Shown here piece by piece: positions 23,157-34,166 of a stretch of 64,000 nucleotides of DNA (the first letter of the stretch is position 1; each line of letters begins with the position of its first letter). The DNA comes from Neorhizobium sp. Its GTDB lineage: Bacteria > Pseudomonadota > Alphaproteobacteria > Rhizobiales > Rhizobiaceae. The position numbers and the translations under genes are program-made. The notes beneath the pieces are model-generated. The model made no database searches. It was given only the letters and a program-made list of their open reading frames with translations, and was not told where the DNA came from. The stretch lies in the NCBI GenBank assembly GCA_028283725.1, contig JAPWKC010000004.1:186001-250000 (forward strand). Reading direction: 5' to 3'.

Positions 23157-25976
<2,820 letters not shown>

Positions 25977-26010
25977 TTTCTCGGGTCTTCGGGACAAAAC
26001 CGAAAACAGT

Positions 26011-26047
26011 AAAAAAGCCACCGGAGAGATCCGGTGGCTTTTTTTAT
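26011..26047 (+). terminator. Intrinsic terminator after gyrA
   Basis: AAAAAAGCCACCGG-agagat-CCGGTGGCTTTTTTT, a 14-bp stem with a long T-run, starting 35 bp after the gyrA stop. Confidence 0.93.
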
Positions 26048-26216
26048 TGTTTCGGATGAAGCCGCCATCTGCTTTCGATCGATCTCGCCTGCGGCAATAC
26101 CCCATCCCCGTTGGCCCGGGGACGAATGGGCCTCGCATGATCCCTTGCGGATGATCTGAAAATGATGGCCTCAGGCTATCGTGGCCGATGCCCGGCGGTT
26201 TTTCATCCACGCAAAA

Positions 26217-26249
26217 GAAAAGCCGGAGGAAAAATCCTCCGGCTTTTCT
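26217..26249. terminator. Intrinsic terminator downstream of the small membrane-protein genes
   Basis: AAAAGCCGGAGG-loop-CCTCCGGCTTTT. It points both ways. Since gyrA already has its own terminator, this one fits best as the end of a minus-strand transcript carrying the ORFs at 26326-26677, which supports that strand being transcribed. Confidence 0.8.
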
Positions 26250-26325
26250 AAGATCGACGTATCGGATCGGTCGCGAATGACGTCAGCGTTGCACGATCCA
26301 ATTGCCGTCATGACGGCGTCAACAC

Positions 26326-26460
26326 TCAAAATGCGCTGTGGCGGCGGGCGAAGTCTTCGATATCGCGTTGCTCGCGGCGCAGGGAAGCAATGGTGGATGC
26401 CACAGAAACAACAAACATGACGCTGATAGAAGCAGCAAGCACGGTCAACATCATGGACAT
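26326..26460 (-). CDS. Putative 44-residue single-pass membrane protein
   Basis: A small ORF beginning at a minus-strand ATG (26460) preceded by GGGAAGGAACGCC, a good ribosome site. The product starts MSMMLTVLAASISVMFVV and continues SVASTIASLRREQRDIE, then DFARRHSAF. That is one hydrophobic helix (residues about 3-25) followed by a charged tail rich in Arg and Glu, a normal N-out/C-in topology. It lies 31 bp downstream of another small membrane ORF and upstream of a strong terminator. I recognise no family. Support comes from ribosome site, operon-like layout and terminator, not homology. Confidence 0.5.
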   Translation of the reverse strand: MSMMLTVLAASISVMFVVSVASTIASLRREQRDIEDFARRHSAF

Positions 26461-26491
26461 GGCGTTCCTTCCCGGCGCCTTTCAGGTCGCC

Positions 26492-26677
26492 TTAATACGT
26501 GGACAGATCGGCGTAACGGCCAGACATCTGCTGGTAGTTGTTCATGTTCGACGGATCGGACTTGCCCTGATAGAGGCTTACAGTCGCCGTCAGCATGACT
26601 GCGATCATTGCAGTCCAAACCAGGTTGATCATGGTGATCTTGTCCGGCATGCCGGCTTTCTTCTTGGCGATCATCAT
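26492..26677 (-). CDS. Putative 61-residue single-pass membrane protein
   Basis: Minus-strand ORF with AAGGA nine bases before the ATG at 26677 (a second ATG follows at 26674). The sequence begins MMIAKKKAGMPDKI, then a hydrophobic helix TMINLVWTAMIAVMLTATVSL (about residues 15-34), then a polar Asn/Ser/Gln/Tyr tail YQGKSDPSNMNNYQQ ending in DLSTY. The positive N-terminus predicts a cytoplasmic start and a periplasmic tail. It is the first gene of an apparent two-gene unit with the 44-residue ORF. Function unknown. Confidence 0.55.
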   Translation of the reverse strand: MMIAKKKAGMPDKITMINLVWTAMIAVMLTATVSLYQGKSDPSNMNNYQQMSGRYADLSTY

Positions 26678-27172
26678 ATCCGCTATTCCTTCTGTTGCCC
26701 TGAACGCGCCTTGCGCTGTCAGGTTCCACCGCATTTTGAGAGAAACTTAACCTATCGCCTCTGAAGCATGCTTGAATGGCTCGTTCATCTGGCGTTCAGA
26801 ATTGGAGCCGTTTTCAGATTTCCTCAGGACGAAAGATGGAAAACAGACCTTCCAGGGCGAGCGACGCAAAGACACAAACCGCAACCAGCAAAGCCAGCAT
26901 TTCCAGTATTCCCTTTTGATACGGACGGGCTCAGTCCCCGTCACAGTGTCGATATAAACACGGCGCCCCTGAAACCCCCTTGAACGACCCATTCATCTTT
27001 CGTTCATTTTTCGGAAACACTGGTTCACAGATGCCCAAGCCTTGCGGTGAAAGGCCTTCCGTGACAAAAGGCGCGTGAATTGTTGCGTCGTTTCTGTGCG
27101 CCCCAAGGCGGGCATGCGCGGCGCCGTTAATGTTTGTCGGAAGGCGGGGCGGTTGCTCTGGTTGGATATCTC
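26678..27172. other. Intergenic region between small membrane ORFs and coaD
   Basis: About 495 bp with no normal-sized gene. It contains one candidate micro-ORF (listed separately at 26814-26900). It must also hold the promoter of coaD on the plus strand and that of the two small membrane proteins on the minus strand. The longer open frames here overlap each other and look like chance. Confidence 0.4.
26814..26900 (-). CDS. Candidate 28-residue hydrophobic micro-ORF
   Basis: Minus-strand ATG at 26900 with AGGGAA about nine bases upstream. The product begins MLALLVAVCVFASLALEGLF and ends SIFRPEEI, almost entirely one membrane helix with a short charged end. Its length and character resemble single-helix subunits such as KdpF or small toxic membrane peptides, but no kdp or antitoxin gene adjoins it. 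It may be chance, although hydrophobic ORFs with a proper ribosome site are uncommon in GC-rich intergenic DNA. Confidence 0.3.
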   Translation of the reverse strand: MLALLVAVCVFASLALEGLFSIFRPEEI

Positions 27173-27667
27173 ATGACGACAGCCTTCTATCCCGGCTCGT
27201 TCGATCCGATGACCAACGGTCATCTCGACGTGCTCGTCCAGGCGCTGACGGTTGCCGACAAGGTGATCGTCGCGATCGGCGTTCATCCGGGGAAGGTACC
27301 GCTGTTTTCCTTCGATGAACGGGCGGCCCTGATCTCGACGGCGCTTCGCCAGGTCCTTCCGGCACGTGCCGATGCGGTCTCGGTGGTCTCCTTCGACAGG
27401 CTTGTGGTCGATGCCGCGCGCGAAAATGGCGCGTCGTTGCTGATCCGGGGATTGCGGGACGGGACCGACCTCGATTACGAGATGCAGATGGCGGGAATGA
27501 ACCGGCAGATGGCACCCGATATCCAGACCGTTTTCCTGCCGGCGGCGACTGCCTCGCGGCCCATAACGGCCACATTGGTCCGGCAGATCGCGGCAATGGG
27601 CGGCGATGTCAGCGCCTTCGTTCCGACGGCCGTGCTCGACGCCCTGACTATTCGATTCAAACGCTGA
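27173..27667 (+). CDS. coaD: Pantetheine-phosphate adenylyltransferase
   Basis: CoaD transfers AMP to 4'-phosphopantetheine, the penultimate step of coenzyme A synthesis. The 164-residue protein has the nucleotidyltransferase signature [16 protein letters not shown] at the N-terminus, then the pantetheine-site segment [22 protein letters not shown] and a C-terminal [13 protein letters not shown] corresponding to the ISSTxVR motif. The ATG at 27173 gives the canonical MTTAFYPG start; the upstream frame to 27134 is not conserved. It heads a plus-strand run of coaD and two cyclophilins. Confidence 0.97.
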   Translation: MTTAFYPGSFDPMTNGHLDVLVQALTVADKVIVAIGVHPGKVPLFSFDERAALISTALRQVLPARADAVSVVSFDRLVVDAARENGASLLIRGLRDGTDLDYEMQMAGMNRQMAPDIQTVFLPAATASRPITATLVRQIAAMGGDVSAFVPTAVLDALTIRFKR

Positions 27668-27693
27668 TTTAAGATCCGAAACCGGAGTTTTGC

Positions 27694-28254
27694 ATGACCA
27701 TGCTTCGTCTCGCCTTTGCAGGCACCGTCGCTCTCGCGTCCTTCACCGTGCCGGCCTTCGCCGACACGATGACCATCCAGTTGAAGGACGGCCCCGTCGT
27801 CGTCCAGCTCGACCCGAAGCTTGCGCCGAAGAACGTCGCCCAGATCGAGGCGCTGGCCGCCAAGGGCGCCTATGACAATGTCGCCTTCCACCGGGTCATC
27901 GAAGGTTTCATGGCGCAGACCGGCGACGTGAAATTCGGCAAGATCGGCAGCCCGACCTATAATGCGGCGCAGGCCGGCATGGGCGGCTCCGACATGCCGG
28001 ATCTTCCCGGCGAATTTTCCAAGGCGCCGTTCGTGCGCGGCACGGTCGGCATGGCGCGCTCGCAGAGCCCGAATTCGGCCAACTCGCAGTTCTTCATCAT
28101 GTTCGCCGACGGCCCGTTCCTGAACGGCCAGTATACGGTGGTCGGCAAGGTGACGTCGGGCATGGAATTCGTCGACAAGATCAAGCGTGGCGCCGGCGGC
28201 AATGGCGAAGTCAGCAATCCCGACAAGATGATCAAGGTCACGATCACCAAGTAA
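27694..28254 (+). CDS. Periplasmic peptidyl-prolyl cis-trans isomerase (cyclophilin)
   Basis: A 186-residue cyclophilin with a Sec signal peptide (MTMLRLAFAGTVALASFTVPAFA, cleavage near residue 23), so it acts in the periplasm on envelope proteins. Catalytic-core motifs include NVAFHRVIEGFMAQTGD and MARSQSPNSANSQFFIMFAD. It starts 26 bp after coaD and is followed by a second cyclophilin without a signal peptide; the two appear to be a tandem duplication in which one copy gained export. Confidence 0.93.
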   Translation: MTMLRLAFAGTVALASFTVPAFADTMTIQLKDGPVVVQLDPKLAPKNVAQIEALAAKGAYDNVAFHRVIEGFMAQTGDVKFGKIGSPTYNAAQAGMGGSDMPDLPGEFSKAPFVRGTVGMARSQSPNSANSQFFIMFADGPFLNGQYTVVGKVTSGMEFVDKIKRGAGGNGEVSNPDKMIKVTITK

Positions 28255-28359
28255 TAAACCCGCTTAAGCAGCAGGCGAGGGCGGTCGCTCAAGGGACCCC
28301 CGCTTCAAAAGCCTCCGCTGCGTCGAGGCACAAGACCAGAAGCAACCAAGGAGAATACC

Positions 28360-28869
28360 ATGGCCGAAATCAAGGATCCGGAAAACACCCTCATCGTCGA
28401 AACGACAAAGGGTAAAGTCGTCATCGCAATGATGCCGGAAGTCGCACCGGAACACGTCGCCCGTATCAAGGAACTGGCTCGCGAGAAGGCCTATGACGGC
28501 GTCGTCTTCCACCGCGTCATCCCAGATTTCATGGCGCAGACCGGCGACGTGAAGTTCGGCAAGCAGGGTGGCGAAAGCTTCAACCCGGGCCGCGCCGGCA
28601 TGGGCGGTTCCGACAAGCCGGACCTGAAGGCCGAATTCTCCGCCGTTCCGCACGTGCGCGGCACCTGCTCCATGGCGCGTTCGCAGAGCCCGAACTCGGC
28701 CAACTCGCAGTTCTTCGTCTGCTTCACCGATGCACCGTGGCTGAACAAGCAGTACACCGTGTGGGGCCAGGTCATCGAAGGCATGGACTTCATCGACCAG
28801 ATCAAGAAGGGCGAGCCGGTCAAGGATCCGGATTCGATCACCTCGATCCGCGTCGCTGCCGACGTCTGA
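28360..28869 (+). CDS. ppiB: Cytoplasmic peptidyl-prolyl cis-trans isomerase (cyclophilin)
   Basis: A 169-residue cyclophilin lacking a signal peptide (MAEIKDPENTLIVETTKGKV), so cytoplasmic. Active-site motifs GVVFHRVIPDFMAQTGD and MARSQSPNSANSQFFVCFTD are intact. The preceding ribosome site is strong (AAGGAG before ATACC-ATG). It follows the periplasmic paralogue by 105 bp and is separated from queA by a terminator hairpin. Confidence 0.94.
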   Translation: MAEIKDPENTLIVETTKGKVVIAMMPEVAPEHVARIKELAREKAYDGVVFHRVIPDFMAQTGDVKFGKQGGESFNPGRAGMGGSDKPDLKAEFSAVPHVRGTCSMARSQSPNSANSQFFVCFTDAPWLNKQYTVWGQVIEGMDFIDQIKKGEPVKDPDSITSIRVAADV

Positions 28870-28886
28870 TCCATTCACGTTGCGTG

Positions 28887-28917
28887 AAGCCCGCTCCGCA
28901 AGACTGCGGGGCGGGTT
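28887..28917 (+). terminator. Intrinsic terminator after ppiB
   Basis: AAGCCCGCTCCGCA-loop-TGCGGGGCGGGTTT, a long GC-rich stem with one or two mismatches and a short T-run, between ppiB and queA. Confidence 0.7.
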
Positions 28918-28965
28918 TCGCATTTTCTGAAAACGCTCCACCGACCCTTGATTGCCGACCTCATC

Positions 28966-30033
28966 ATGCGCGTAGACCTGTTCGATTTCGATCTCCCAGA
29001 GGAGAATATCGCGTTGCGGCCCGCCGATCCGCGCGACAGCGCAAGGCTGCTCGTCATCAACCCCGGCGAAACCGACAAGTTGACGGACAGGCAGGTTTTC
29101 GATCTGCCATCCTTCCTGAAGCCGGGCGATGCGCTCGTCTTCAACGATACGAAGGTCATACCGGCGCAGCTCGAAGGCGTACGCCACCGCGAGGGTGCCG
29201 GTGGTCAACAGGTCTCGGCGACACTGCATATGCGCACCGAACCCGACGTCTGGAAGGCCTTTGCCAAACCCGGCAAGCGGATCAAGATCGGCGACCGGAT
29301 CGCCTTCGGTGCTCAGGGTGACGTTACGGCAACCGTGACGGAAAAGGGCGAGGGCGGCGAGGTTTCGCTGCGATTCGATCTGTCCGGTCCAGCGCTCGAT
29401 GCCGCGATCATGGCCGTCGGCCATATCCCGCTGCCGCCCTATATCGCAGCCAAGCGCGACGAGGATGCCAAGGACCGGCAGGATTATCAGACCATCTATG
29501 CCCGCGAGGATGGGGCCGTTGCAGCCCCGACCGCCGGCCTGCATTTCACGCCGGACCTGTTTTCGGCGCTTGATGCCGCCGGTATCGAGCGGCATTTCGT
29601 GACGCTGCATGTGGGGGCCGGCACCTTTCTGCCAATGAAGGTCGACGACACGGCCGATCACAAGATGCATCAGGAAATCGGTCATGTGAGCGCTGCTGCC
29701 GCCGAACGGCTGAATGCCGTCAGGCAAAGGGGCGGACGCATCGTCTGTGTCGGCACGACCTCGCTACGGCTGATCGAAAGCGCGGCCGCAGAGGACGGCA
29801 CGATCATGCCCTTGAGCGGCCCGACCGGGATTTTCATCACGCCCGGCTACCGGTTCAAGGCGGTCGACATGCTGATGACCAATTTCCACCTGCCGAAATC
29901 GACGCTGTTCATGCTCGTTTCGGCGTTTTGCGGCCTCGAGACGATGCAGGGCGCCTATGCCCATGCGATCGCGACCGGCTACCGTTTTTACTCCTACGGC
30001 GATTCCAGCCTGCTTTTCCGGAAAGACCGATGA
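28966..30033 (+). CDS. queA: S-adenosylmethionine:tRNA ribosyltransferase-isomerase
   Basis: QueA adds the cyclopentenediol precursor (epoxyqueuosine) to preQ1-modified tRNA at position 34. The 355-residue product has the family motifs [59 protein letters not shown] and [17 protein letters not shown]. The ATG at 28966 ([10 protein letters not shown]) is preferred to a TTG six codons upstream. Its TGA overlaps the tgt ATG (ATGA at 30030-30033), so the two queuosine genes are translationally coupled. Confidence 0.97.
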   Translation: MRVDLFDFDLPEENIALRPADPRDSARLLVINPGETDKLTDRQVFDLPSFLKPGDALVFNDTKVIPAQLEGVRHREGAGGQQVSATLHMRTEPDVWKAFAKPGKRIKIGDRIAFGAQGDVTATVTEKGEGGEVSLRFDLSGPALDAAIMAVGHIPLPPYIAAKRDEDAKDRQDYQTIYAREDGAVAAPTAGLHFTPDLFSALDAAGIERHFVTLHVGAGTFLPMKVDDTADHKMHQEIGHVSAAAAERLNAVRQRGGRIVCVGTTSLRLIESAAAEDGTIMPLSGPTGIFITPGYRFKAVDMLMTNFHLPKSTLFMLVSAFCGLETMQGAYAHAIATGYRFYSYGDSSLLFRKDR

Positions 30034-31163
30034 CGACCAAAACCTTCCAGTTCAATCTGAAGAAGACCGATGGCGGCGCCCGCCTCGGCGAGATTTCCAT
30101 GCCGCGCGGCACGATCCGCACACCGGCCTTCATGCCTGTCGGCACTGTCGGCACGGTGAAGGCCATGTATCTCGACCAGGTGCGCGATACCGGTGCCGAC
30201 ATCATTCTCGGCAATACCTATCATCTGATGCTGCGGCCGGGCGCCGAACGCGTTGCGCGGCTGGGCGGCCTGCACAAGCTGATCCGCTGGGAGCATCCGA
30301 TCCTCACCGATTCGGGCGGTTTCCAGGTCATGTCGCTGTCGGGCCTGCGCAAGCTCGACGAGAAGGGCGTCACCTTCAAGAGCCATATCGACGGCTCGTC
30401 GCACCACATGTCGCCGGAGCGCTCGATCGAGATCCAGGGGCTGCTCGGCTCGGATATCCAGATGCAGCTCGACGAATGCGTGGCGCTTCCGGCAGAGCCC
30501 AAGGAGATCGAACGGGCGATGGAAATGTCGCTGCGCTGGGCGGAGCGCTGCCGCGTCGCCTTTGGCGAACAAGCCGGCAAGGCGATGTTCGGCATCGTGC
30601 AGGGCGGCGACATTCCGGCGCTGCGCGTGCGCTCGGCGGAAGGCCTCAAGCAGCTCGACCTCAAGGGTTATGCCGTCGGCGGACTTGCCGTCGGCGAGCC
30701 GCAGGACGTGATGCTGAAAATGCTGGACGAGACGCTTCCCGTGCTCCCCTCGGAAAAGCCGCGTTACCTGATGGGTGTCGGCACGCCGGACGATCTTTTG
30801 AAATCCGTCGCCCGCGGCATCGACATGTTCGACTGCGTGATGCCGACCCGTTCGGGCCGCCATGGACTGGCGTTCACCCGTCGCGGCAAGGTCAATATCC
30901 GCAATGCGCGGCATGCGGAAGACATGCGCCCGCTCGACGAACAATCCGATTGCCCGGCAGCCCGCGATTATTCGCGCGCCTACCTGCACCACCTCGTGCG
31001 CGCAGACGAAGCCCTCGGCGGCATGCTCCTGTCGTGGAACAACCTCAACTACTATCAGGACCTGATGAAGGGCATCCGCCAGTCGATCGAGGAAGGCCGT
31101 TTCGCCGACTTCTATGCCGAAACCCAGGAAACCTGGGCGAAGGGCGATCTCGACCCGGTTTAA
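30030..31163 (+). CDS. tgt: Queuine/preQ1 tRNA-guanine transglycosylase (zinc site degenerate)
   Basis: Tgt exchanges guanine-34 for preQ1 in GUN-anticodon tRNAs. The 377-residue protein has the catalytic regions [16 protein letters not shown] and [17 protein letters not shown]. The C-terminal zinc site, normally CxCxxC plus a later His, reads S306-D-C308-P-A-A311, and the His position in the motif before NLxYYQ is Asn337 (SWNNLNYYQ). Only one of four ligands is therefore kept. The frame and flanking sequence are intact, so this is not a frameshift. The start overlaps the queA stop. Confidence 0.95.
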   Translation: MTTKTFQFNLKKTDGGARLGEISMPRGTIRTPAFMPVGTVGTVKAMYLDQVRDTGADIILGNTYHLMLRPGAERVARLGGLHKLIRWEHPILTDSGGFQVMSLSGLRKLDEKGVTFKSHIDGSSHHMSPERSIEIQGLLGSDIQMQLDECVALPAEPKEIERAMEMSLRWAERCRVAFGEQAGKAMFGIVQGGDIPALRVRSAEGLKQLDLKGYAVGGLAVGEPQDVMLKMLDETLPVLPSEKPRYLMGVGTPDDLLKSVARGIDMFDCVMPTRSGRHGLAFTRRGKVNIRNARHAEDMRPLDEQSDCPAARDYSRAYLHHLVRADEALGGMLLSWNNLNYYQDLMKGIRQSIEEGRFADFYAETQETWAKGDLDPV

Positions 31164-31239
31164 CCCAAGAGAACGCGATAGCGCTCAACTATCCGATCTT
31201 TTGTCGAAATCCTGAAGCGAGGATATTCCTGCCTGGCCA

Positions 31240-31273
31240 TGGCATGTCTTGCAAAATGGCATGTCTTGCAAAA
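31240..31273 (+). repeat. 17-bp perfect tandem duplication
   Basis: TGGCATGTCTTGCAAAA occurs twice back to back in the 178-bp convergent gap between tgt and the DUF882 gene. It may be a slippage product or a two-site operator; nothing else is seen in the gap. Confidence 0.75.
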
Positions 31274-31341
31274 GTGCGCCGCGGTTCTGCGATCACGAGA
31301 TGGGCTCCTCGGCGCAGGAGCGGAACAGCAGCACGCAGACC

Positions 31342-32823
31342 CTAGCCATCCGACCAGAAACGGCTGCGATCGAAATCGCGGCTGACGGCGGCGGGAAGGG
31401 GCATGTCTTCTCGAACGGGCCGCGTCGCTTCTTGCTCTTCGGGGCTGAAGCGGTCGAGCATGGCAGAGCCTGCCGTATGATCCATCAGCGCGCGATCGAT
31501 CGGGACCGGGGCGAGCATGCCGACGGCGCTGCCGGGAGGCGAGATCGCCCAGGCGATCAATTGCTCCTGCCCGTCGAATTCCTCTTCCGCATCGAGATCG
31601 GCCGGTTCGAGCGGCAGCGATGCGATAGAGGATTTCGGCTCTTTCAGCACCGTACCGTAATCGGCGGCAATGCGATTGAACGCCTTGCTGACGGCAGGGG
31701 ACACGGCGGCGGTGACGAGCGGCGATGGACCGGTTCCGACAGACGGGCGGAAGGTAGGGATCACGCCGAGCGAGGCGGTGACGATCGGGTCGGTTGCCGC
31801 ATTGCTCTCGGACACGCCGGGGCCGCCGACGATGGTCCTGACTGGACGCAGCGACGGTGCGGGTACCGCAAGCGCTGCAAGATCGGCGAAGGCCGGCGTG
31901 CCCGGCCGCTTGCCATTCCTGTTGTCGTTTCTGCCGTCGCGCTCTGCGGTGCCGTTATCGGTCTCGTCATCCATCTGCGCATCCGTCTCGGCCATCTGTG
32001 CGGCAAAGACCGCCGATGGCCGGCCTTTCGGCACCGGCAGCATGGCCGTGAGCAGGCTGCCACGCGCCTTCGATGGCGAGGCCGGCATCGGCATGTTCCG
32101 CTCGTCGTCATCCGAGCCGCTTTCGGCCGCGCCAATCGAAGAGGCAAGCTGGATCGATTGCGGCCCGACGCGCCGTTTGTAATCGGCAAGCGCAACGTCA
32201 TAGCCGGGCAGGGGCTTGCCATCGGTCGGAAGATGCAGGGTGCGGCCGTTGGGAAACAGCCTTGCCAGTTCCTGGCGTTGCATGCGCGGCCATGCGCGCA
32301 CGCTGCCGACATCCACATGCACGAAGGGCGAGCCGGAGGTCGGATAATAGCCGACGCCGCCCGCCTGCATCTGCATGGCAAGACCGCGCAGGGTCGAGAG
32401 TTTTACGCCGGGGATATAGAAGTCCATCGCCTTGCCGAGCATGTGCTGGCTCTGCTTGGCAACACCGGTATTGCGCGAGCGGCCGCGCAGCATGGCGTTG
32501 GTGGCCGGAGACCGGTAGGCAGAAACGACGTGGATATAGTCGCGCGCATCGGTGCGATCATAAAGCTGCCAGACGATATCGAGAAGCCGCGGATCCATCC
32601 GGGCGTTCTCGTTGCGCCGCCAGTCGCGCAGGAACCGGTTGACCTTGGCAAGCCCCGCCGGATCGAAACGGCCATTGCGCTTGTAGGTGATCGTGGCCTT
32701 TTCACCGGTATGGACGAAATAGAGTTTTAGCGCCCGATCCTGCCCTTGCGCCTTTGCCGGCGACAACGAGGCGAAGGTCATAAGCGCGGCAAGGCCGAAA
32801 GCCGCGATCCGCGAAACCTTCAC
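31342..32823 (-). CDS. DUF882 (YcbK/M15-like) exported protein
   Basis: A 493-residue exported protein with an N-terminal DUF882 domain (residues about 30-190) related to zinc peptidases that cut peptidoglycan peptides. Metal-site motifs are SAYRSPATN, QHMLGKAMDFYIPG and PFVHVDVG. The remaining 300 residues are low-complexity, Ala/Pro/Ser-rich and likely disordered. A GTG at 32823 gives a clean Sec signal (VKVSRIAAFGLAALMTFASL, then SPAKA). The frame continues upstream to 33033, and an ATG at 32967 would add about 48 residues before the signal, which I judge unlikely. The start is therefore moderate confidence. Confidence 0.8.
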   Translation of the reverse strand: MKVSRIAAFGLAALMTFASLSPAKAQGQDRALKLYFVHTGEKATITYKRNGRFDPAGLAKVNRFLRDWRRNENARMDPRLLDIVWQLYDRTDARDYIHVVSAYRSPATNAMLRGRSRNTGVAKQSQHMLGKAMDFYIPGVKLSTLRGLAMQMQAGGVGYYPTSGSPFVHVDVGSVRAWPRMQRQELARLFPNGRTLHLPTDGKPLPGYDVALADYKRRVGPQSIQLASSIGAAESGSDDDERNMPMPASPSKARGSLLTAMLPVPKGRPSAVFAAQMAETDAQMDDETDNGTAERDGRNDNRNGKRPGTPAFADLAALAVPAPSLRPVRTIVGGPGVSESNAATDPIVTASLGVIPTFRPSVGTGPSPLVTAAVSPAVSKAFNRIAADYGTVLKEPKSSIASLPLEPADLDAEEEFDGQEQLIAWAISPPGSAVGMLAPVPIDRALMDHTAGSAMLDRFSPEEQEATRPVREDMPLPAAVSRDFDRSRFWSDG

Positions 32824-33077
32824 GAGAGGTTCAAGCGCCCGACCAGCACCACCCGGCAGTCGATTGCTAGAAGAGATATTCGGCAACTCGGACAACAGAC
32901 AAACCCGCTCGGCTGGACGCTTCGACACATGCAGAGGCGGACCGGCGAACAACGCCGAAACCCGCATGCAACTGCGGGCAATTATGGTCAATGAATTGCT
33001 AACAGGAGGTTGATGAAAGGTTGTGCGCGCCAAAGTGGTGCATCACGACGACGTTATGACGGTGCTTTGACCTCCCG

Positions 33078-33103
33078 CAGCCGTCGGTGAGAGCCGACGG
33101 CTG
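33078..33103 (-). terminator. Hairpin downstream of pip
   Basis: CAGCCGTCGG-loop-CCGACGGCTG, a perfect 10-bp stem 17 bp after the pip stop, without a clear T-run. It lies in the 296-bp gap between the DUF882 gene start and pip, which holds nothing else obvious. Confidence 0.5.
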
Positions 33104-33119
33104 TAGGACGAACGGCGTA

Positions 33120-34010
33120 TCAGCGGGCGCCGTTGCGGGCCAAGAAGTCGAGCAACGCGGGATAATAATCGGCGGGGTTCTCGTAGAAGGGCATATGGCT
33201 CGAATTGGCGAAGACCTTCAGTTCGGCATCGGGGATGGCGAGCTTCATCTTCAATGCGCAGGCGGGGGTCAGTTCGTCGTGCTCGCCGCAGGTGATCAGC
33301 GTCGGCACCGTCATCGCCGGCAGATCGGGGATGCGGTTCCAATCCTTCAGGTTGCCGATATAGAGGAACTCGTTGGGTCCCTGCATCGTGCCGTAAGGCC
33401 CCATGTTCCAGTCTCCGAGCGAGCGATTGACCGGTGCCGGCCATTCGGGCAGGCGGCAGACATGGCGGTAGTTGAGGATGGTGATGGCGGCGGCATATTC
33501 GGGGTGATCGTAAGTGCCCTGCGCCTCGTGTTTCTGCATCATCGCCACCGTTTCGTGGCCAAGAGCCGCGCGCAGTCTCTCCAGTTCCTGTGACAGATGC
33601 GGAATGTCGGCGACGGTATCTTCGAGGATCAGCGTCTGAAGGTTTTCCGGATAGGTCAGCGCATATTCGATCGCCAGCCAGCCGCCCCAGGAATGGCCGA
33701 GCATATGGACCTTGCCGAGCCCCAGCGCCTTGCGCACGGTTTCGGTCTCCTCGACATAGCGACCGATCGTCCAAAGCGCGGGGTCCGTCGGCCGGTCGGA
33801 TGCACCGGTGCCGAGCTGATCGAAGGCGACGACACGGTATCCCTTGTCGATGAGGCAGGAATGCGCTTCGCGCAGATAGTCGCAGGGCAGGCCCGGCCCG
33901 CCATTGAGGCAAAAGATCGTCTCTTCGCCGCTGCCGAAACTATAGGCGACGACACGGTGGCCATCGACCTCGATCTCGTGCCGGGAACTGGGTTCGATCT
34001 CGCGCCACAT
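33120..34010 (-). CDS. pip: Proline iminopeptidase-like alpha/beta hydrolase
   Basis: A 296-residue serine hydrolase of the proline iminopeptidase family, which removes N-terminal proline from peptides or amides. The oxyanion motif GGPG is at residues 37-40, the nucleophile Ser107 in GHSWGG, the acid in CGEHDELTP and the His in ANSSHMPFYENP. AAGGAG lies ahead of the start. It is divergent from a LuxR-type regulator by 156 bp. In xanthomonads and rhizobia, pip beside a LuxR solo is a known pairing in which the regulator controls pip in response to plant compounds. Confidence 0.88.
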   Translation of the reverse strand: MWREIEPSSRHEIEVDGHRVVAYSFGSGEETIFCLNGGPGLPCDYLREAHSCLIDKGYRVVAFDQLGTGASDRPTDPALWTIGRYVEETETVRKALGLGKVHMLGHSWGGWLAIEYALTYPENLQTLILEDTVADIPHLSQELERLRAALGHETVAMMQKHEAQGTYDHPEYAAAITILNYRHVCRLPEWPAPVNRSLGDWNMGPYGTMQGPNEFLYIGNLKDWNRIPDLPAMTVPTLITCGEHDELTPACALKMKLAIPDAELKVFANSSHMPFYENPADYYPALLDFLARNGAR

Positions 34011-34166
34011 CGTCTCATCTCCTTAAAATAAATCGCCGGCCGGGCGCCGGACGCGGCTGATTCTGAATGCAAGCCACCCTCTTCGCCAGCTATAAAAAAT
34101 GATAGGTCGGGTGTTGCGAACCGGACATCGACTGATGGCAGGACAGGACGGGAAGGCTGGTCGGAA

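Noticed and set aside
34011..34166. A lux box between pip and the LuxR solo
   Set aside because: Only a weak CTG-ATGG-CAG symmetry at 34133-34142; too short and poorly placed.
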